Origin: an uncultured Eggerthellaceae bacterium
GTDB lineage: Bacteria > Actinomycetota > Coriobacteriia > Coriobacteriales > Eggerthellaceae
Assembly (NCBI GenBank): GCA_910588905.1
Contig: CAJURZ010000001.1
Span: forward strand, 53,769 to 117,768
DNA: 64,000 nt
Direction: 5' to 3'
The first letter of the stretch is position 1. Every line of letters begins with the position of its first letter. The notes under the pieces were generated by a model. That model was not told where the DNA came from, did no database searches, and worked only from the letters and a program-made list of their open reading frames with translations. This document shows positions 25,395-33,863 of this stretch, piece after piece. The translations under genes were made by a program, and so were the position numbers.

Positions 25395-26225
25395 ATGGAA
25401 GAGATGAAGCTCAGCCAGTGGCTCCCTGAGTCAGCGGCGATGCTGCGCCAAAGGATCGAAGGGCGCAGGCCGAAGATCGGCATCATCTTAGGATCTGGCT
25501 GGGGTCCTGTGGCCGAGCGCATCCAAGATGCCGCTGCCCTCTCCTTTGCGGATGTTCCCCATATGCAGCCTTCCACAGCCACAAGCCATGCAGGACGCTT
25601 CGTCTGCGGGGATTTAGGAGGCAAAGAGGTCCTTTGCATGCAAGGGCGCCTCCACGGCTATGAGGGGAACAGCTCTCAGCAGGTAGCCTACCCGGTCTGG
25701 CTCATGGATGCTCTGGGCATCGAAACGCTCATCGTGACCAATGCCGTGGGGGCCATCAATGAAGGCTATGGGGTGGGAGATGTCTGCCTCATCCGCGATC
25801 ACATCAACCTCACCGGCCGCAATCCCATCCAGGGCCTTGAGCCGAATGCCCTCTCTGACAGGTTCTTCAGCATGTATGAACCCTATGATCCTGGCTTGCG
25901 CCAGATAGCCCGTGATGCGGCTATCAGCCTCGATCTGCCTATCCAGGAGAGCATCTATCTCGGCCTTGCCGGTCCCAGCTTCGAAACAGCCGCAGAGATC
26001 CGGGCGTTTCGCCTATGGGGTGCGGATACGGTGGCCATGAGCGTTTGCGAAGAGGTCATCGCTGCTCGTCACGTGGGGCTCTCTGTGCTGGGGCTCTCCT
26101 TGGTGGTGAACATGGCCTGCGGAGTGGGAGGCGTGAACCCTCTGGAAGACGATCTCTTCCAGGTGGCCCAGGACCGCGAAGCTGACCTTTGCAGCCTCAT
26201 CCAGCAGATCCTGGAGCGCATATAG
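25395..26225 (+). CDS. punA: Purine nucleoside phosphorylase (trimeric, type I)
   Basis: The enzyme splits purine nucleosides with phosphate to the free base and ribose 1-phosphate. The 276-residue protein has the phosphate-binding loops ILGSGWG near residue 34 and MQGRLHGYEG near 82-91, the TNAVGAIN strand, and the base-binding region GPSFETAAEIRAFRLWGAD with MSVCEEVIAARH. These are characteristic of the mammalian-like PNP-I/MTAP family. AAAGGA lies 6 nt before the ATG. It is 30 nt behind prmC and 64 nt before ilvB. Confidence 0.9.
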   Translation: MEEMKLSQWLPESAAMLRQRIEGRRPKIGIILGSGWGPVAERIQDAAALSFADVPHMQPSTATSHAGRFVCGDLGGKEVLCMQGRLHGYEGNSSQQVAYPVWLMDALGIETLIVTNAVGAINEGYGVGDVCLIRDHINLTGRNPIQGLEPNALSDRFFSMYEPYDPGLRQIARDAAISLDLPIQESIYLGLAGPSFETAAEIRAFRLWGADTVAMSVCEEVIAARHVGLSVLGLSLVVNMACGVGGVNPLEDDLFQVAQDREADLCSLIQQILERI

Positions 26226-26289
26226 GAGCCAAGCCCTATACTCTCCCTTACAGGACGATAGCGTCAGATAGGATCAAGGAGGGGCTGGG

Positions 26290-28128
26290 ATGGCCGCAAG
26301 CGCAATGGATGCGCCCCCGAGGCGCACGGCGGCAAGCATAGGAGCGCCTCAAGGGCTCGGAGCGCGAACCCCCAAACAGGGCAAGCGCATGCTGGGAGCC
26401 GAAGCGGTGATCGCATCTCTTGAGGCTGAAGGGGTCCATACGGTCTTCGGCTACCCTGGAGGCCAAGCCATCAAGCTCTACGATGCGCTCTATGACTCAG
26501 AGCAGCTGCATCATGTGCTGGCTCGCCATGAGCAAGGGGCCGTTCATATGGCAGATGGCTATGCACGCTCAACGGGGCATCCGGGCGTCGCCATCGTGAC
26601 CAGTGGTCCGGGAGCCACCAACACCGTGACCGGCATCGCCACCGCTTACATGGATTCCATCCCCTTGATCATCATCACCGGCCAGGTGCCCCGGGCGGTC
26701 ATCGGCACCGATTCATTCCAAGAGTCAGACATCGTCGGCATCACCATGCCCGTGGTGAAGCACTCGTTTCTGCTCCAATCCACCGATGAGCTGACCACAA
26801 CGTTCCGGGAGGCATTCCATATAGCTCGAACGGGGCGGCCAGGTCCTGTGCTCATCGATATCCCCTCTGATCTAGCCGGGGAGGAGATGGTCTTCGAATA
26901 TCCCGATACCGTGAGCATCCCTTCCTATAAGCCCACCTACCGCGGCAATGCCAAGCAGATCCGTGCGGCCTGCCGCTTGATAGAGGGATCCCAGCGCCCG
27001 GTGCTCTATGTAGGCGGCGGATGCGTGAGCTCTGATGCACGGGATGAGGTTAGGGAACTGGCTCACCTGATGCAGATCCCTGTGGCGGTCACGCTCATGG
27101 GCAAAGGGGTCTTCCCGGCATCTGATCCGCTCGATCTGGGTCCCATCGGGATGCATGGGGCGAAGTATTCGAATCTCGCCTTGACGGAGTCGGATCTCAT
27201 CATAGCGGCAGGCGCACGCTTCTCAGACCGGGTGACCGGAAGGCTCGACCGGTTCGCACCGAACGCGAAGGTGATCCATATAGATATCGACCCGGCAGAG
27301 ATCGGCAAGATCCGTGAGACCCAGGTGCCCATCGTGGGTGACCTCAAGGGCGTCTTGCAGGATCTCATAGCCTTGCTGAGGAGCCATGATGCTCATCCGC
27401 AGACCCAGGAGTGGCTGGAGGAGATAGCAGCCTGGCGTGAGCGCTATCCCATCTATCATGCGAATGTGGGGGATGAGGGGTCTCAGATCGTGCCCGAGCT
27501 GGTCATGGGGGCGCTCTCCGATCAGCTGGACCCCAACAGCTCCATCGTGGTGACAGAGGTGGGACAGCACCAGATGTGGGCCCATCAGTTCATCCAGCGA
27601 GAGAAGCCGCGCACGTTCTTATCCAGTGGAGGCTTGGGCACCATGGGCTTCGGGTTCCCGGCCGCCATCGGCGCCGCCCTTGCTCATCCGGATGAGCAAG
27701 TGGTGTGCATCGCAGGAGACGGCTCCTTCCAAATGAACTCCCAGGAGATGGCCACGGCTGCCATCAACGGCGTACCCGTGAAGGTGCTCATCATGGACAA
27801 CCGCTGCTTGGGGATGGTGCATCAATGGCAGAGGTTCTTCTGCGCCGAGCGCTATTCGGAGACGCTCTTGGAGCCCTGCCCTGATTTCGTGAAGCTCGCC
27901 GAGGCCTACGGCTGGGAGGGGAAGCGCATCACAGAACCTGCTGAGGTGAGCCCGGCTATCACTGAGATGCTCGCTGCGAAGGGGCCGTATCTCTTGGATG
28001 TGGCCATATCGCCAGACCAGAACGTCTATCCCATGGTGACTCCCGGCTCTGGCCTTGATGATGCCATAGGCGCCATCGATGTTGCGGTAGGGGCTGTTCG
28101 CACGAACGGGGAAGGGAGCGCGCTATGA
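26290..28128 (+). CDS. ilvB: Acetolactate synthase large (catalytic) subunit
   Basis: The ThDP enzyme condenses two pyruvate, or pyruvate and 2-oxobutyrate, in the first common step of branched-chain amino acid synthesis. In the 612-residue protein, the ThDP glutamate is in the N-terminal FGYPGGQAIKLYDAL domain (ARHEQGAVHMADGYA), an FAD domain occupies the middle, and the ThDP/Mg motif GDGSFQMNSQEMATA is near residue 476. A start at the ATG at 26290 is supported by AGGAGGGG 5 nt upstream and adds a basic, Ala-rich leader of about 33 residues. ilvN overlaps its stop (ATGA). No T-box or leader-peptide attenuator is seen. Confidence 0.95.
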   Translation: MAASAMDAPPRRTAASIGAPQGLGARTPKQGKRMLGAEAVIASLEAEGVHTVFGYPGGQAIKLYDALYDSEQLHHVLARHEQGAVHMADGYARSTGHPGVAIVTSGPGATNTVTGIATAYMDSIPLIIITGQVPRAVIGTDSFQESDIVGITMPVVKHSFLLQSTDELTTTFREAFHIARTGRPGPVLIDIPSDLAGEEMVFEYPDTVSIPSYKPTYRGNAKQIRAACRLIEGSQRPVLYVGGGCVSSDARDEVRELAHLMQIPVAVTLMGKGVFPASDPLDLGPIGMHGAKYSNLALTESDLIIAAGARFSDRVTGRLDRFAPNAKVIHIDIDPAEIGKIRETQVPIVGDLKGVLQDLIALLRSHDAHPQTQEWLEEIAAWRERYPIYHANVGDEGSQIVPELVMGALSDQLDPNSSIVVTEVGQHQMWAHQFIQREKPRTFLSSGGLGTMGFGFPAAIGAALAHPDEQVVCIAGDGSFQMNSQEMATAAINGVPVKVLIMDNRCLGMVHQWQRFFCAERYSETLLEPCPDFVKLAEAYGWEGKRITEPAEVSPAITEMLAAKGPYLLDVAISPDQNVYPMVTPGSGLDDAIGAIDVAVGAVRTNGEGSAL

Positions 28129-28607
28129 AGCACGTGCTTTCCATTCTGGTAGAGAATCAGCCTGGTGTGCTGTCTCGCGTAACGGGACTCGTGTCTCGGC
28201 GCGGGTTCAACATCGAATCGCTTTCCGTAGGACCCGTGGAGGATCCCACCATGTCCCATGTGACGATGGTCGTGGATGCTGATGATGTAGCCCTGGAGCA
28301 GATATCCAAGCAGCTGCACAAGCTCATCAGCGTCCATAAGATAACCGACTTGACCGATGGTGGTGCCATCGAACGGGAGCTGGTGCTCTTCAAGGTGAGC
28401 GCAGCACCTGAGCGCCGCAATGAGATCATCGAGATAGCGAACATCTTCCGAGCCAAGATCGTGGATGTGGGGCGCAGCTCGCTCACCATAGAGGCTACGG
28501 GGGATGAGAAGAAGCTCGAAGGCCTTGAGAACCTCTTCCGGGCTTACGGCATCAAGGAGATCGTCCGCACGGGCAAGATAGCCATGTCGCGCAATAGCAC
28601 CGAATGA
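28125..28607 (+). CDS. ilvN: Acetolactate synthase small (regulatory) subunit
   Basis: IlvN binds valine and confers feedback inhibition on IlvB. The 160-residue product has an N-terminal ACT domain (MKHVLSILVENQPGVLSRVTGLVSRRGFNIESLSVG) and the small-subunit C-terminal domain (RELVLFKVSAAPERRNEIIEIANIFRAKIVDV). It is translationally coupled to ilvB by a four-base overlap. ilvC and ilvD are not nearby. Confidence 0.96.
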   Translation: MKHVLSILVENQPGVLSRVTGLVSRRGFNIESLSVGPVEDPTMSHVTMVVDADDVALEQISKQLHKLISVHKITDLTDGGAIERELVLFKVSAAPERRNEIIEIANIFRAKIVDVGRSSLTIEATGDEKKLEGLENLFRAYGIKEIVRTGKIAMSRNSTE

Positions 28608-28648
28608 GGGGATTTCAGCGACACCTGAGGGTTATCGGGTATCTGAGG

Positions 28649-28673
28649 CTCGGCATCCGTCACGGCAGCCGAG
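28649..28673 (+). terminator. Weak hairpin after ilvN
   Basis: CTCGGC (28649-28654) and GCCGAG (28668-28673) form a 6-bp stem with a 13-nt loop, followed by CGCCTTTC. It may end the ilvBN transcript before the VTC operon; the rest of this 143-base gap shows nothing clear. Confidence 0.35.
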
Positions 28674-28750
28674 CGCCTTTCAGGCTCCATTGAGGAGCGC
28701 TCTTTACCATGGACCGCATCGAATGAGGATGAAGGAGGTTCTCAAGGTCC

Positions 28751-29458
28751 ATGAAGGAGACATTCCAACGCAAAGAGCTCAAGTATCTGCTGGACGCCCC
28801 GTCGCTCTGTCGCTTACGGGAAGCGGTCAGCCGACATCTGCTCCCAAGCGAGTTCGGCATCTCTCAGGTGAACAGCTTGTATCTGGATACGCGAGAGCGC
28901 AGCGTCATCGCCCGATCGGTAGAGAAGCCTCTCTATAAGGAGAAGCTGCGCATCCGGTGGTATGGGAGCGGTTCGCTCGCAACGGCTTCAGAAGCATTCG
29001 TGGAGCTGAAGAAGAAGCACAAGGGCATCGTCTACAAGCGACGGTTGGCCGTGAGTCCCCAGAATGCCGTCGGCTTCTCTCGCGGGTCAGGCCTTGGAGG
29101 CTCCCAGATCGCTCGGGAGATAGAGGCTGCCCGTCAGCGCATGGGGGACCTTTTGCCCTCTGCTCTGGTGATCTGCCGGAGGACCTCGTTCGGCTCTGAT
29201 GGTGAAGGAGAGCTGCGCATCACCTTTGACGAAGGGCTTCGAGTGCTGGACCTCTTCGATGGCGGTCAGACGGTCTATCCCTTAGAGCCAGGGCAGGTCG
29301 TCTTAGAGGTCAAAGGAGCGAACGCCCACCCCTTCTGGCTGGTGGATGCCCTCTCAGCCGAGAGGGCCTATCCCGTGGCGTTCTCGAAGTATGGCGCGTT
29401 CTATGAGCGGGTCGCTGCTCGGCATGCCTCGGCTGGAAAGGAGGCGCATCGTGCTTGA
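28751..29458 (+). CDS. VTC-domain (polyphosphate polymerase-like) protein
   Basis: The 235-residue protein is a single VTC/CYTH-like tunnel domain. It has the expected charged residues in order: RKELKYLL at residues 7-14, SLYLDTRER near 43-51, a KLRIRWY strand near 65-71, a VELKKKHKGIVYKRRL strand near 84-99, CRRTSF near 136, RITFDEGL, a VVLEVKG strand (metal-binding Glu) near 186-192 and FSKYGAF near the end. Yeast Vtc4 uses such a site to make polyphosphate from ATP, but the role of bacterial homologues is not settled. AAGGAGG is 11 nt before the ATG. It starts an operon with a DUF4956 membrane protein, a Cthe_2159-type lipoprotein and a two-component system. No CotH kinase gene is present, though such genes often accompany this trio elsewhere. 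Confidence 0.88.
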   Translation: MKETFQRKELKYLLDAPSLCRLREAVSRHLLPSEFGISQVNSLYLDTRERSVIARSVEKPLYKEKLRIRWYGSGSLATASEAFVELKKKHKGIVYKRRLAVSPQNAVGFSRGSGLGGSQIAREIEAARQRMGDLLPSALVICRRTSFGSDGEGELRITFDEGLRVLDLFDGGQTVYPLEPGQVVLEVKGANAHPFWLVDALSAERAYPVAFSKYGAFYERVAARHASAGKEAHRA

Positions 29459-30146
29459 GGGGACCTTCACTTCCGTCTATGGCACTGCAGATTCGCTGGT
29501 AGCCGGTGTGACCAGCGCTGAGTTCCTCCTCTGCTGCGTGTCCTCTCTCGTCTTGGGGCTCGTCGCAGCGGGGGTCTACATGATCCGCCATGACCACTCC
29601 AAGAGCTTCGTGGTCACCTTGGCGCTCCTGCCCCTCATCGTGCAAGCGGTCATCACGCTCGTGAATGGGAACCTCGGAGCGGGCATTGCTGTCATGGGCG
29701 TCTTCAATCTCGTGCGCTTCCGCTCCATTCCGGGGAGCGCTAAGGATATCGGCAGCGTCTTCTTCGCCATGGCCATCGGTCTTGCGACCGGGATGGGATT
29801 CCTCACCTTAGCAGTGCTGTTCACCGCTATCGTGTGCCTGGCGAACATAGCCTATGCATTCTCGCCGTTCGGAAAGCAGGCGGAACCCACGAAGACGCTC
29901 ACGGTATCCATCCCTGAGGACCTCGCCTTCGACGGGCTCTTCGATGAAGTGCTCAGCCGGTATGCCGCTACCTATGAGCTGATGGAGATCCGCACCACCA
30001 ACATGGGCAGCCTCTATCAGCTGCAATACCGCCTGCGTTTGAGGCGGAAGGGCGAAGAGAAGCCGATGATGGACGAACTGCGCTGTTTGAATGGGAACCT
30101 GAAGGTGGCCCTTTCGATGACCCCCGCTTCCCTGGGGACCCTGTGA
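29451..30146 (+). CDS. DUF4956 family membrane protein
   Basis: I start at the GTG at 29451 because AAAGGAGG lies 7 nt before it; it overlaps the end of the VTC gene by 8 nt. The 231-residue product has three or four membrane segments (about residues 18-40, 49-75, 95-130) with the family core NLVRFRSIPGSAKDIGSVFFAMAIGLATGMGF between them, and a cytoplasmic C-terminal domain of about 85 residues with a ferredoxin-like pattern. DUF4956 genes regularly sit beside VTC-domain genes, so the two probably act together at the membrane. The biochemical role is unknown. Confidence 0.88.
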   Translation: MLEGTFTSVYGTADSLVAGVTSAEFLLCCVSSLVLGLVAAGVYMIRHDHSKSFVVTLALLPLIVQAVITLVNGNLGAGIAVMGVFNLVRFRSIPGSAKDIGSVFFAMAIGLATGMGFLTLAVLFTAIVCLANIAYAFSPFGKQAEPTKTLTVSIPEDLAFDGLFDEVLSRYAATYELMEIRTTNMGSLYQLQYRLRLRRKGEEKPMMDELRCLNGNLKVALSMTPASLGTL

Positions 30147-30199
30147 GCGTTCCTGGGGCCCTTACCAGAAGACGCAACCGAGAGAGAAGAGGAGACCCT

Positions 30200-31813
30200 A
30201 TGAGAAGGCCTTTGCTGACCTGCCTTTCTGCTGGTTTGGCAGCCAGCGCATTCGCCCTGAGCCTCGGAGGCTGTGCAGGTGCGCCGTTGAGCGTATCGGG
30301 GCGGGAGAGCCCAGAGCGGGAGGTGCCTCAGCAGTCCATAGACCAGGATACGGGGATATTCGATACCTCTACCCTGGATCTGGAGTTCAGCGATCGGGAT
30401 AAGGATGCTGCCTATGATGAAGCGACGGCTACGAAGGTGATGCTCTCTGATGAGGGCATCCAGATAGAGGGAGCGGGCGCTGTAGCTAAAGGGGGCGTGG
30501 TCACGCTCGGCCAGAGCGGGACGTACGTTGTTTCGGGGTCTCTCTCTCAGGGGCAGATGGTGGTGGATGCAGCCGATGAGGACAAGCTTCAAGTGGTGAT
30601 GGCCGGTGCGTCCATCCACAACGAGAACGGTCCCGCCCTGTACATCAACAATGCCGACAAATGCTTCATCACGCTGGTTCCGGGGACGGACAACACCTTG
30701 TCCGATGGGGCGGCTTATATCCTGGAAGGAGAGGATGACAACCGCGATGCCGTCCTCTTCAGCCGGGATGATCTGACCATCAATGGCGAAGGGAGCTTGG
30801 TGGTGAGCGGAAGCTACCAGCATGGCATCTGCTCCAAGGATGACCTCATCGTCACCGGCGGTCAGCTCGTGGTCACAGCCAAGGAGGATGCCTTCCAGGG
30901 CAAGGACTGCATCAAGGTGGCAGGGGGTGCCTTCACGGTGAATGCCGGGGATGACGGCTTCCATAGCGACGGTCATATGTACATGCAGGCAGGCTCCGTG
31001 ACGGTAGAGGCGTGCACCGAGGGCTACGAAGGGGAGCAGGTCATCATCGATGGAGGCGAACACATCATCACAGCTTCGGATGATGCCGTGAACGCAGCTC
31101 TATCCGAAGATGGCTCCCCATCGGATCAGGAGGACGCTGGAGAGGCGGGAGGGGATGTAGGTCCCTTCGGCAAAGACCAGATGGCTGCTTCTAGCAGCGA
31201 TTGCTTGATCCAGATCAACGACGGCAGGCTCGTTCTGGCAGGAGCCAATGATGGATTGGACAGCAATGGCAATGTACAGATCAATGGAGGAGTTGTGCTC
31301 GTCAGCGGGCCCGATGCCGGCATGGACGGTGCTCTCGACTATGACTTTGGAGCCCAGATCAACGACGGCACGGTCTTGATGACGGGTTCGGTGGGAAGCG
31401 TTCGCGGGTTGGATGCCTCAGGGCAACCCGTTACCGTAGGGGAAGCCGCGGGATCAGCGGGGGAGGAGGTCATCCTATCGGATGCCGAAGGGGTGGAGCT
31501 CGTCCGCATGACGGCTGCCTACGGATTCTCCACCATCCTGGCCTCAAGCCCACAGATACCGGAGGGCAGCTCCTTCTCGGTCCAGGTGGGCCATGAGACA
31601 ATGGAGCTCGTCATGGGTTCCATCACCGCCAGCACCTCTGGCGGTCAAGGTGGCGGTCCGGAAAGCATGGGTGCATTGGGCATGCCCGGAGACCCCGGCA
31701 GTATGGGTGAGCATGAAGCACCGAAGGACGGCGAGGCCCCGGGCTTGCCACCGGAAAGAGAGGAGCAAGACCGTGCGGATCCTCGTAGTGGAAGACGATC
31801 GGAAGCTGTCTGA
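30200..31813 (+). CDS. Cthe_2159-type carbohydrate-binding beta-helix lipoprotein
   Basis: The ATG at 30200 follows AGAGGAG by 6 nt and gives a lipoprotein signal peptide (MRRPLLTCLSAGLAASAFAL then LGGCAG), so the mature protein would be lipid-anchored outside the cell. A GTG at 30143 overlapping the previous stop is less likely because it buries the signal. Residues about 70-470 form a right-handed beta-helix-like region with repeated DG-h-x-S-x-G and GG steps (DGFHSDGHMYMQAGSVTV, DGLDSNGNVQINGGVVLV), matching the Clostridium thermocellum Cthe_2159 family, which binds acidic polysaccharide. The last 60 residues are rich in Gly, Pro and Glu. Its end overlaps the response regulator gene by 41 nt in another frame. 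Confidence 0.85.
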   Translation: MRRPLLTCLSAGLAASAFALSLGGCAGAPLSVSGRESPEREVPQQSIDQDTGIFDTSTLDLEFSDRDKDAAYDEATATKVMLSDEGIQIEGAGAVAKGGVVTLGQSGTYVVSGSLSQGQMVVDAADEDKLQVVMAGASIHNENGPALYINNADKCFITLVPGTDNTLSDGAAYILEGEDDNRDAVLFSRDDLTINGEGSLVVSGSYQHGICSKDDLIVTGGQLVVTAKEDAFQGKDCIKVAGGAFTVNAGDDGFHSDGHMYMQAGSVTVEACTEGYEGEQVIIDGGEHIITASDDAVNAALSEDGSPSDQEDAGEAGGDVGPFGKDQMAASSSDCLIQINDGRLVLAGANDGLDSNGNVQINGGVVLVSGPDAGMDGALDYDFGAQINDGTVLMTGSVGSVRGLDASGQPVTVGEAAGSAGEEVILSDAEGVELVRMTAAYGFSTILASSPQIPEGSSFSVQVGHETMELVMGSITASTSGGQGGGPESMGALGMPGDPGSMGEHEAPKDGEAPGLPPEREEQDRADPRSGRRSEAV

Positions 31814-32441
31814 TATCCTCGTCCATATCCTTGAGCGGGAGGGCTACGAGGTGGAGGCTGTCTTCGATGGGGTGACGGGGCTCCACTACGGGAAGAGCTC
31901 CCTCTACGATGCCATGGTCCTGGACGTCATGCTCCCCGGTCTCAGTGGTTTCGAGGTGGTGCGGTCTCTCCGGTCTTCTGAGGTGCTCACACCCGTGCTC
32001 ATGCTGACAGCCTTAGGGGCGCTGCCGGATAAGATAGAGGGCCTGGACGGGGGAGCTGACCAGTACCTTACGAAGCCGTTCTCCCCTCAGGAGCTGCTGG
32101 CGCGCTTGAGGGCCCTCACGCGTCGGATAGGCGAAGCGCCCGTAGAGCGGATCGATCGCGGGGGCACGCTCCTGGATGGAGCAACCTATAGCCTCAGCTG
32201 TGAAGGTGAGACCATTCAGCTCTCTGACCAGGAATACCTGATGGCGCGCCTGCTCTTCCAGAACCCCGGCCGCGTGCTCACCCGGAAGCAGATCGCTGAA
32301 GGGGCCTGGGAACCAGGGGTGGCGGTGGAGGATCACAGCATCGATGCCTATGTGTCCCTCCTGCGCAAGAAGCTGCGCTTCTTGCATTCCGAGGTACGGA
32401 TCGAAACAGAGCGTGGGGTAGGATATCGGCTCGTTCCTTGA
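31773..32441 (+). CDS. OmpR-family response regulator
   Basis: The 222-residue protein has a receiver domain (acidic pocket VVEDD near residues 6-9, phosphorylated Asp in MVLDVMLPG near 52, Thr in MLTALG, Lys in TKPFSPQELLARL near 102) and a winged-helix DNA-binding domain (ISLDQEYLMARLLFQNPGRVLTRKQI, then ERGVGYRL). The GTG at 31773 follows AGGAG by 8 nt; the start lies within the end of the lipoprotein gene. The kinase gene follows directly, and the pair probably controls this operon or the surface function it encodes. Confidence 0.92.
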   Translation: MRILVVEDDRKLSDILVHILEREGYEVEAVFDGVTGLHYGKSSLYDAMVLDVMLPGLSGFEVVRSLRSSEVLTPVLMLTALGALPDKIEGLDGGADQYLTKPFSPQELLARLRALTRRIGEAPVERIDRGGTLLDGATYSLSCEGETIQLSDQEYLMARLLFQNPGRVLTRKQIAEGAWEPGVAVEDHSIDAYVSLLRKKLRFLHSEVRIETERGVGYRLVP

Positions 32442-32455
32442 GGGAAGGCGGAAGG

Positions 32456-33757
32456 ATGCTGCAACGGCTCCGAACGAAATTCATTGCCATGATCATGGCG
32501 GTAGTGGCCATCATCCTTTTGGCCGTCTTCGCCTGCATCCTGGTCTGGATCAGCCATGAAGGATCCGACCATCTGCACCGCTCGTTGGAATCCGCCATCG
32601 ATAGGACCGTGGAAGCGGAGAGCGCTCCGGAGTCCGCAGGAAGGGACAAGGGGGTCCCTGAAGACAGCCTGGGGTGGTTCGAACCTCCGGAGCTGGGAAA
32701 GCCACCTGCCGAGCCGATGGATCAGCCTGTTGCGGTCTATCGCTTGGAAGATGATTCGCTCACCTTGGCCTCGCGCTCCAGCGCTTTGCTGGATGCGGAG
32801 GGGCTTGAGGAGGCAAGAATGGCGTGCGAGGCAGCTCCTAAGGGCTTCAGCTCTATTCCAGCCCTCGGGCTCAGCTTCCTGAAGCGAACGGTAGACAGCT
32901 GCACCTATGTCGCCTTCGCCTTCGATACGGTGGCGGAGTCACAGCGTAGCCTCATCATCATCTTCGCAGGGGTGGGCGCCGCTGCGCTCCTCGTCTTCCT
33001 GGTAGCTAGCATCCTCTTCTCCCGCTGGGCCTTACGCCCCGTCCGTGCCGCCTGGGATCAACAGCGCAGCTTTATCGCCAACGCATCCCATGAGCTCAAG
33101 ACACCGCTCTCCATCATCAAGGCCAATACCGAAGTCCTCTTGGAGGAGCCGGAGGCCCCCTGGGAAGAGCGGGTCCACTGGCTCAAGAGCACTCAGGGCG
33201 CCGCAGATGGCATGGCCGATCTTGCGGAGGATCTCCTTTCCTTGGCAAGCTTGGATGAGCGGGCCCGAAGCGATGGGAGGCGTGATGGCATCTTGCAGAC
33301 AGCGGAAGTGGTGGATGCGTCGCGCATCCTCGAAGGTGTCGTCCTCAGCTTCGAGTCCCGTGCATTGGAGCGGGGCTTCTCCCTGGAGACGGATATCCAA
33401 GAAGGAGTGCTATCGCGGCTGGATGGAGCGGGCTTGACCCGCATCGCAAGCGTGCTCGTGGATAATGCCTGCAAGTATGTGGAGCCGGGAAGTCGGGTGA
33501 GCGTTCGTCTCAGCGCTCAGCGGAGCGAAGAGGCGGTCCTGGAGGTGACGAATGCAGGACAGGTCTTGGATCCAGAGGTGCAGGCTCATATCTTCGACCG
33601 GTTCTATCGTAGCCCCGAAGCACGGGCTATGGCTGATGGTCATGGGTTGGGGCTCTCCATCGCACAGGCGCTGGCGGATCAGATGGGTGCACGGATCTCT
33701 GTGAACAGCGCCGATGGCCTCACCACATTCTCTCTCACCTTCCCTGTCCGGGCTTAA
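32456..33757 (+). CDS. Sensor histidine kinase
   Basis: The 433-residue kinase has a membrane segment near residues 8-30, an extracytoplasmic sensor domain of about 130 residues, a second membrane segment near 165-187 (LIIIFAGVGAAALLVFLVASILF), the HisKA box NASHELKTPLSIIKAN with the phospho-accepting His near 211, and a HATPase domain with VDNACKY (N box) and GHGLGLSIAQ (G box). The ATG at 32456 follows GGAAGG; a TTG at 32438 overlapping the regulator stop is an alternative. It is the partner of the preceding response regulator. The sensed signal is unknown. Confidence 0.92.
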   Translation: MLQRLRTKFIAMIMAVVAIILLAVFACILVWISHEGSDHLHRSLESAIDRTVEAESAPESAGRDKGVPEDSLGWFEPPELGKPPAEPMDQPVAVYRLEDDSLTLASRSSALLDAEGLEEARMACEAAPKGFSSIPALGLSFLKRTVDSCTYVAFAFDTVAESQRSLIIIFAGVGAAALLVFLVASILFSRWALRPVRAAWDQQRSFIANASHELKTPLSIIKANTEVLLEEPEAPWEERVHWLKSTQGAADGMADLAEDLLSLASLDERARSDGRRDGILQTAEVVDASRILEGVVLSFESRALERGFSLETDIQEGVLSRLDGAGLTRIASVLVDNACKYVEPGSRVSVRLSAQRSEEAVLEVTNAGQVLDPEVQAHIFDRFYRSPEARAMADGHGLGLSIAQALADQMGARISVNSADGLTTFSLTFPVRA

Positions 33758-33796
33758 GAGCCTCTCATGCGAAGGGATAAAGCAGCTCCTCCGTAG

Positions 33797-33816
33797 GGGT
33801 CGAACGCGTTCGACCC
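33797..33816. terminator. Perfect 20-bp palindrome at a convergent gene end
   Basis: GGGTCGAACGCGTTCGACCC lies between the kinase gene and the convergent radical SAM gene. The core CCGAACGCGTTCGG/TCGAACGCGTTCGA recurs at 58909-58926 in the same kind of position. It may act as a bidirectional terminator without a T run, or as a protein site. Confidence 0.55.
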
Positions 33817-33863
33817 TCCCATGCGATCACCTGTCAGGAGCGACGATGATCACCCGGGATCCT

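Noticed and set aside
28608..28750. A CotH or other extra gene between ilvN and the VTC gene
   Set aside because: The 143-base gap has no open frame of useful length with a ribosome-binding site; only a weak hairpin is present.
29346..29450. Longer start for the DUF4956 protein
   Set aside because: The extra residues overlap the VTC gene and are Arg/Ser-rich out-of-frame translation; the GTG at 29451 has AAAGGAGG at ideal spacing.
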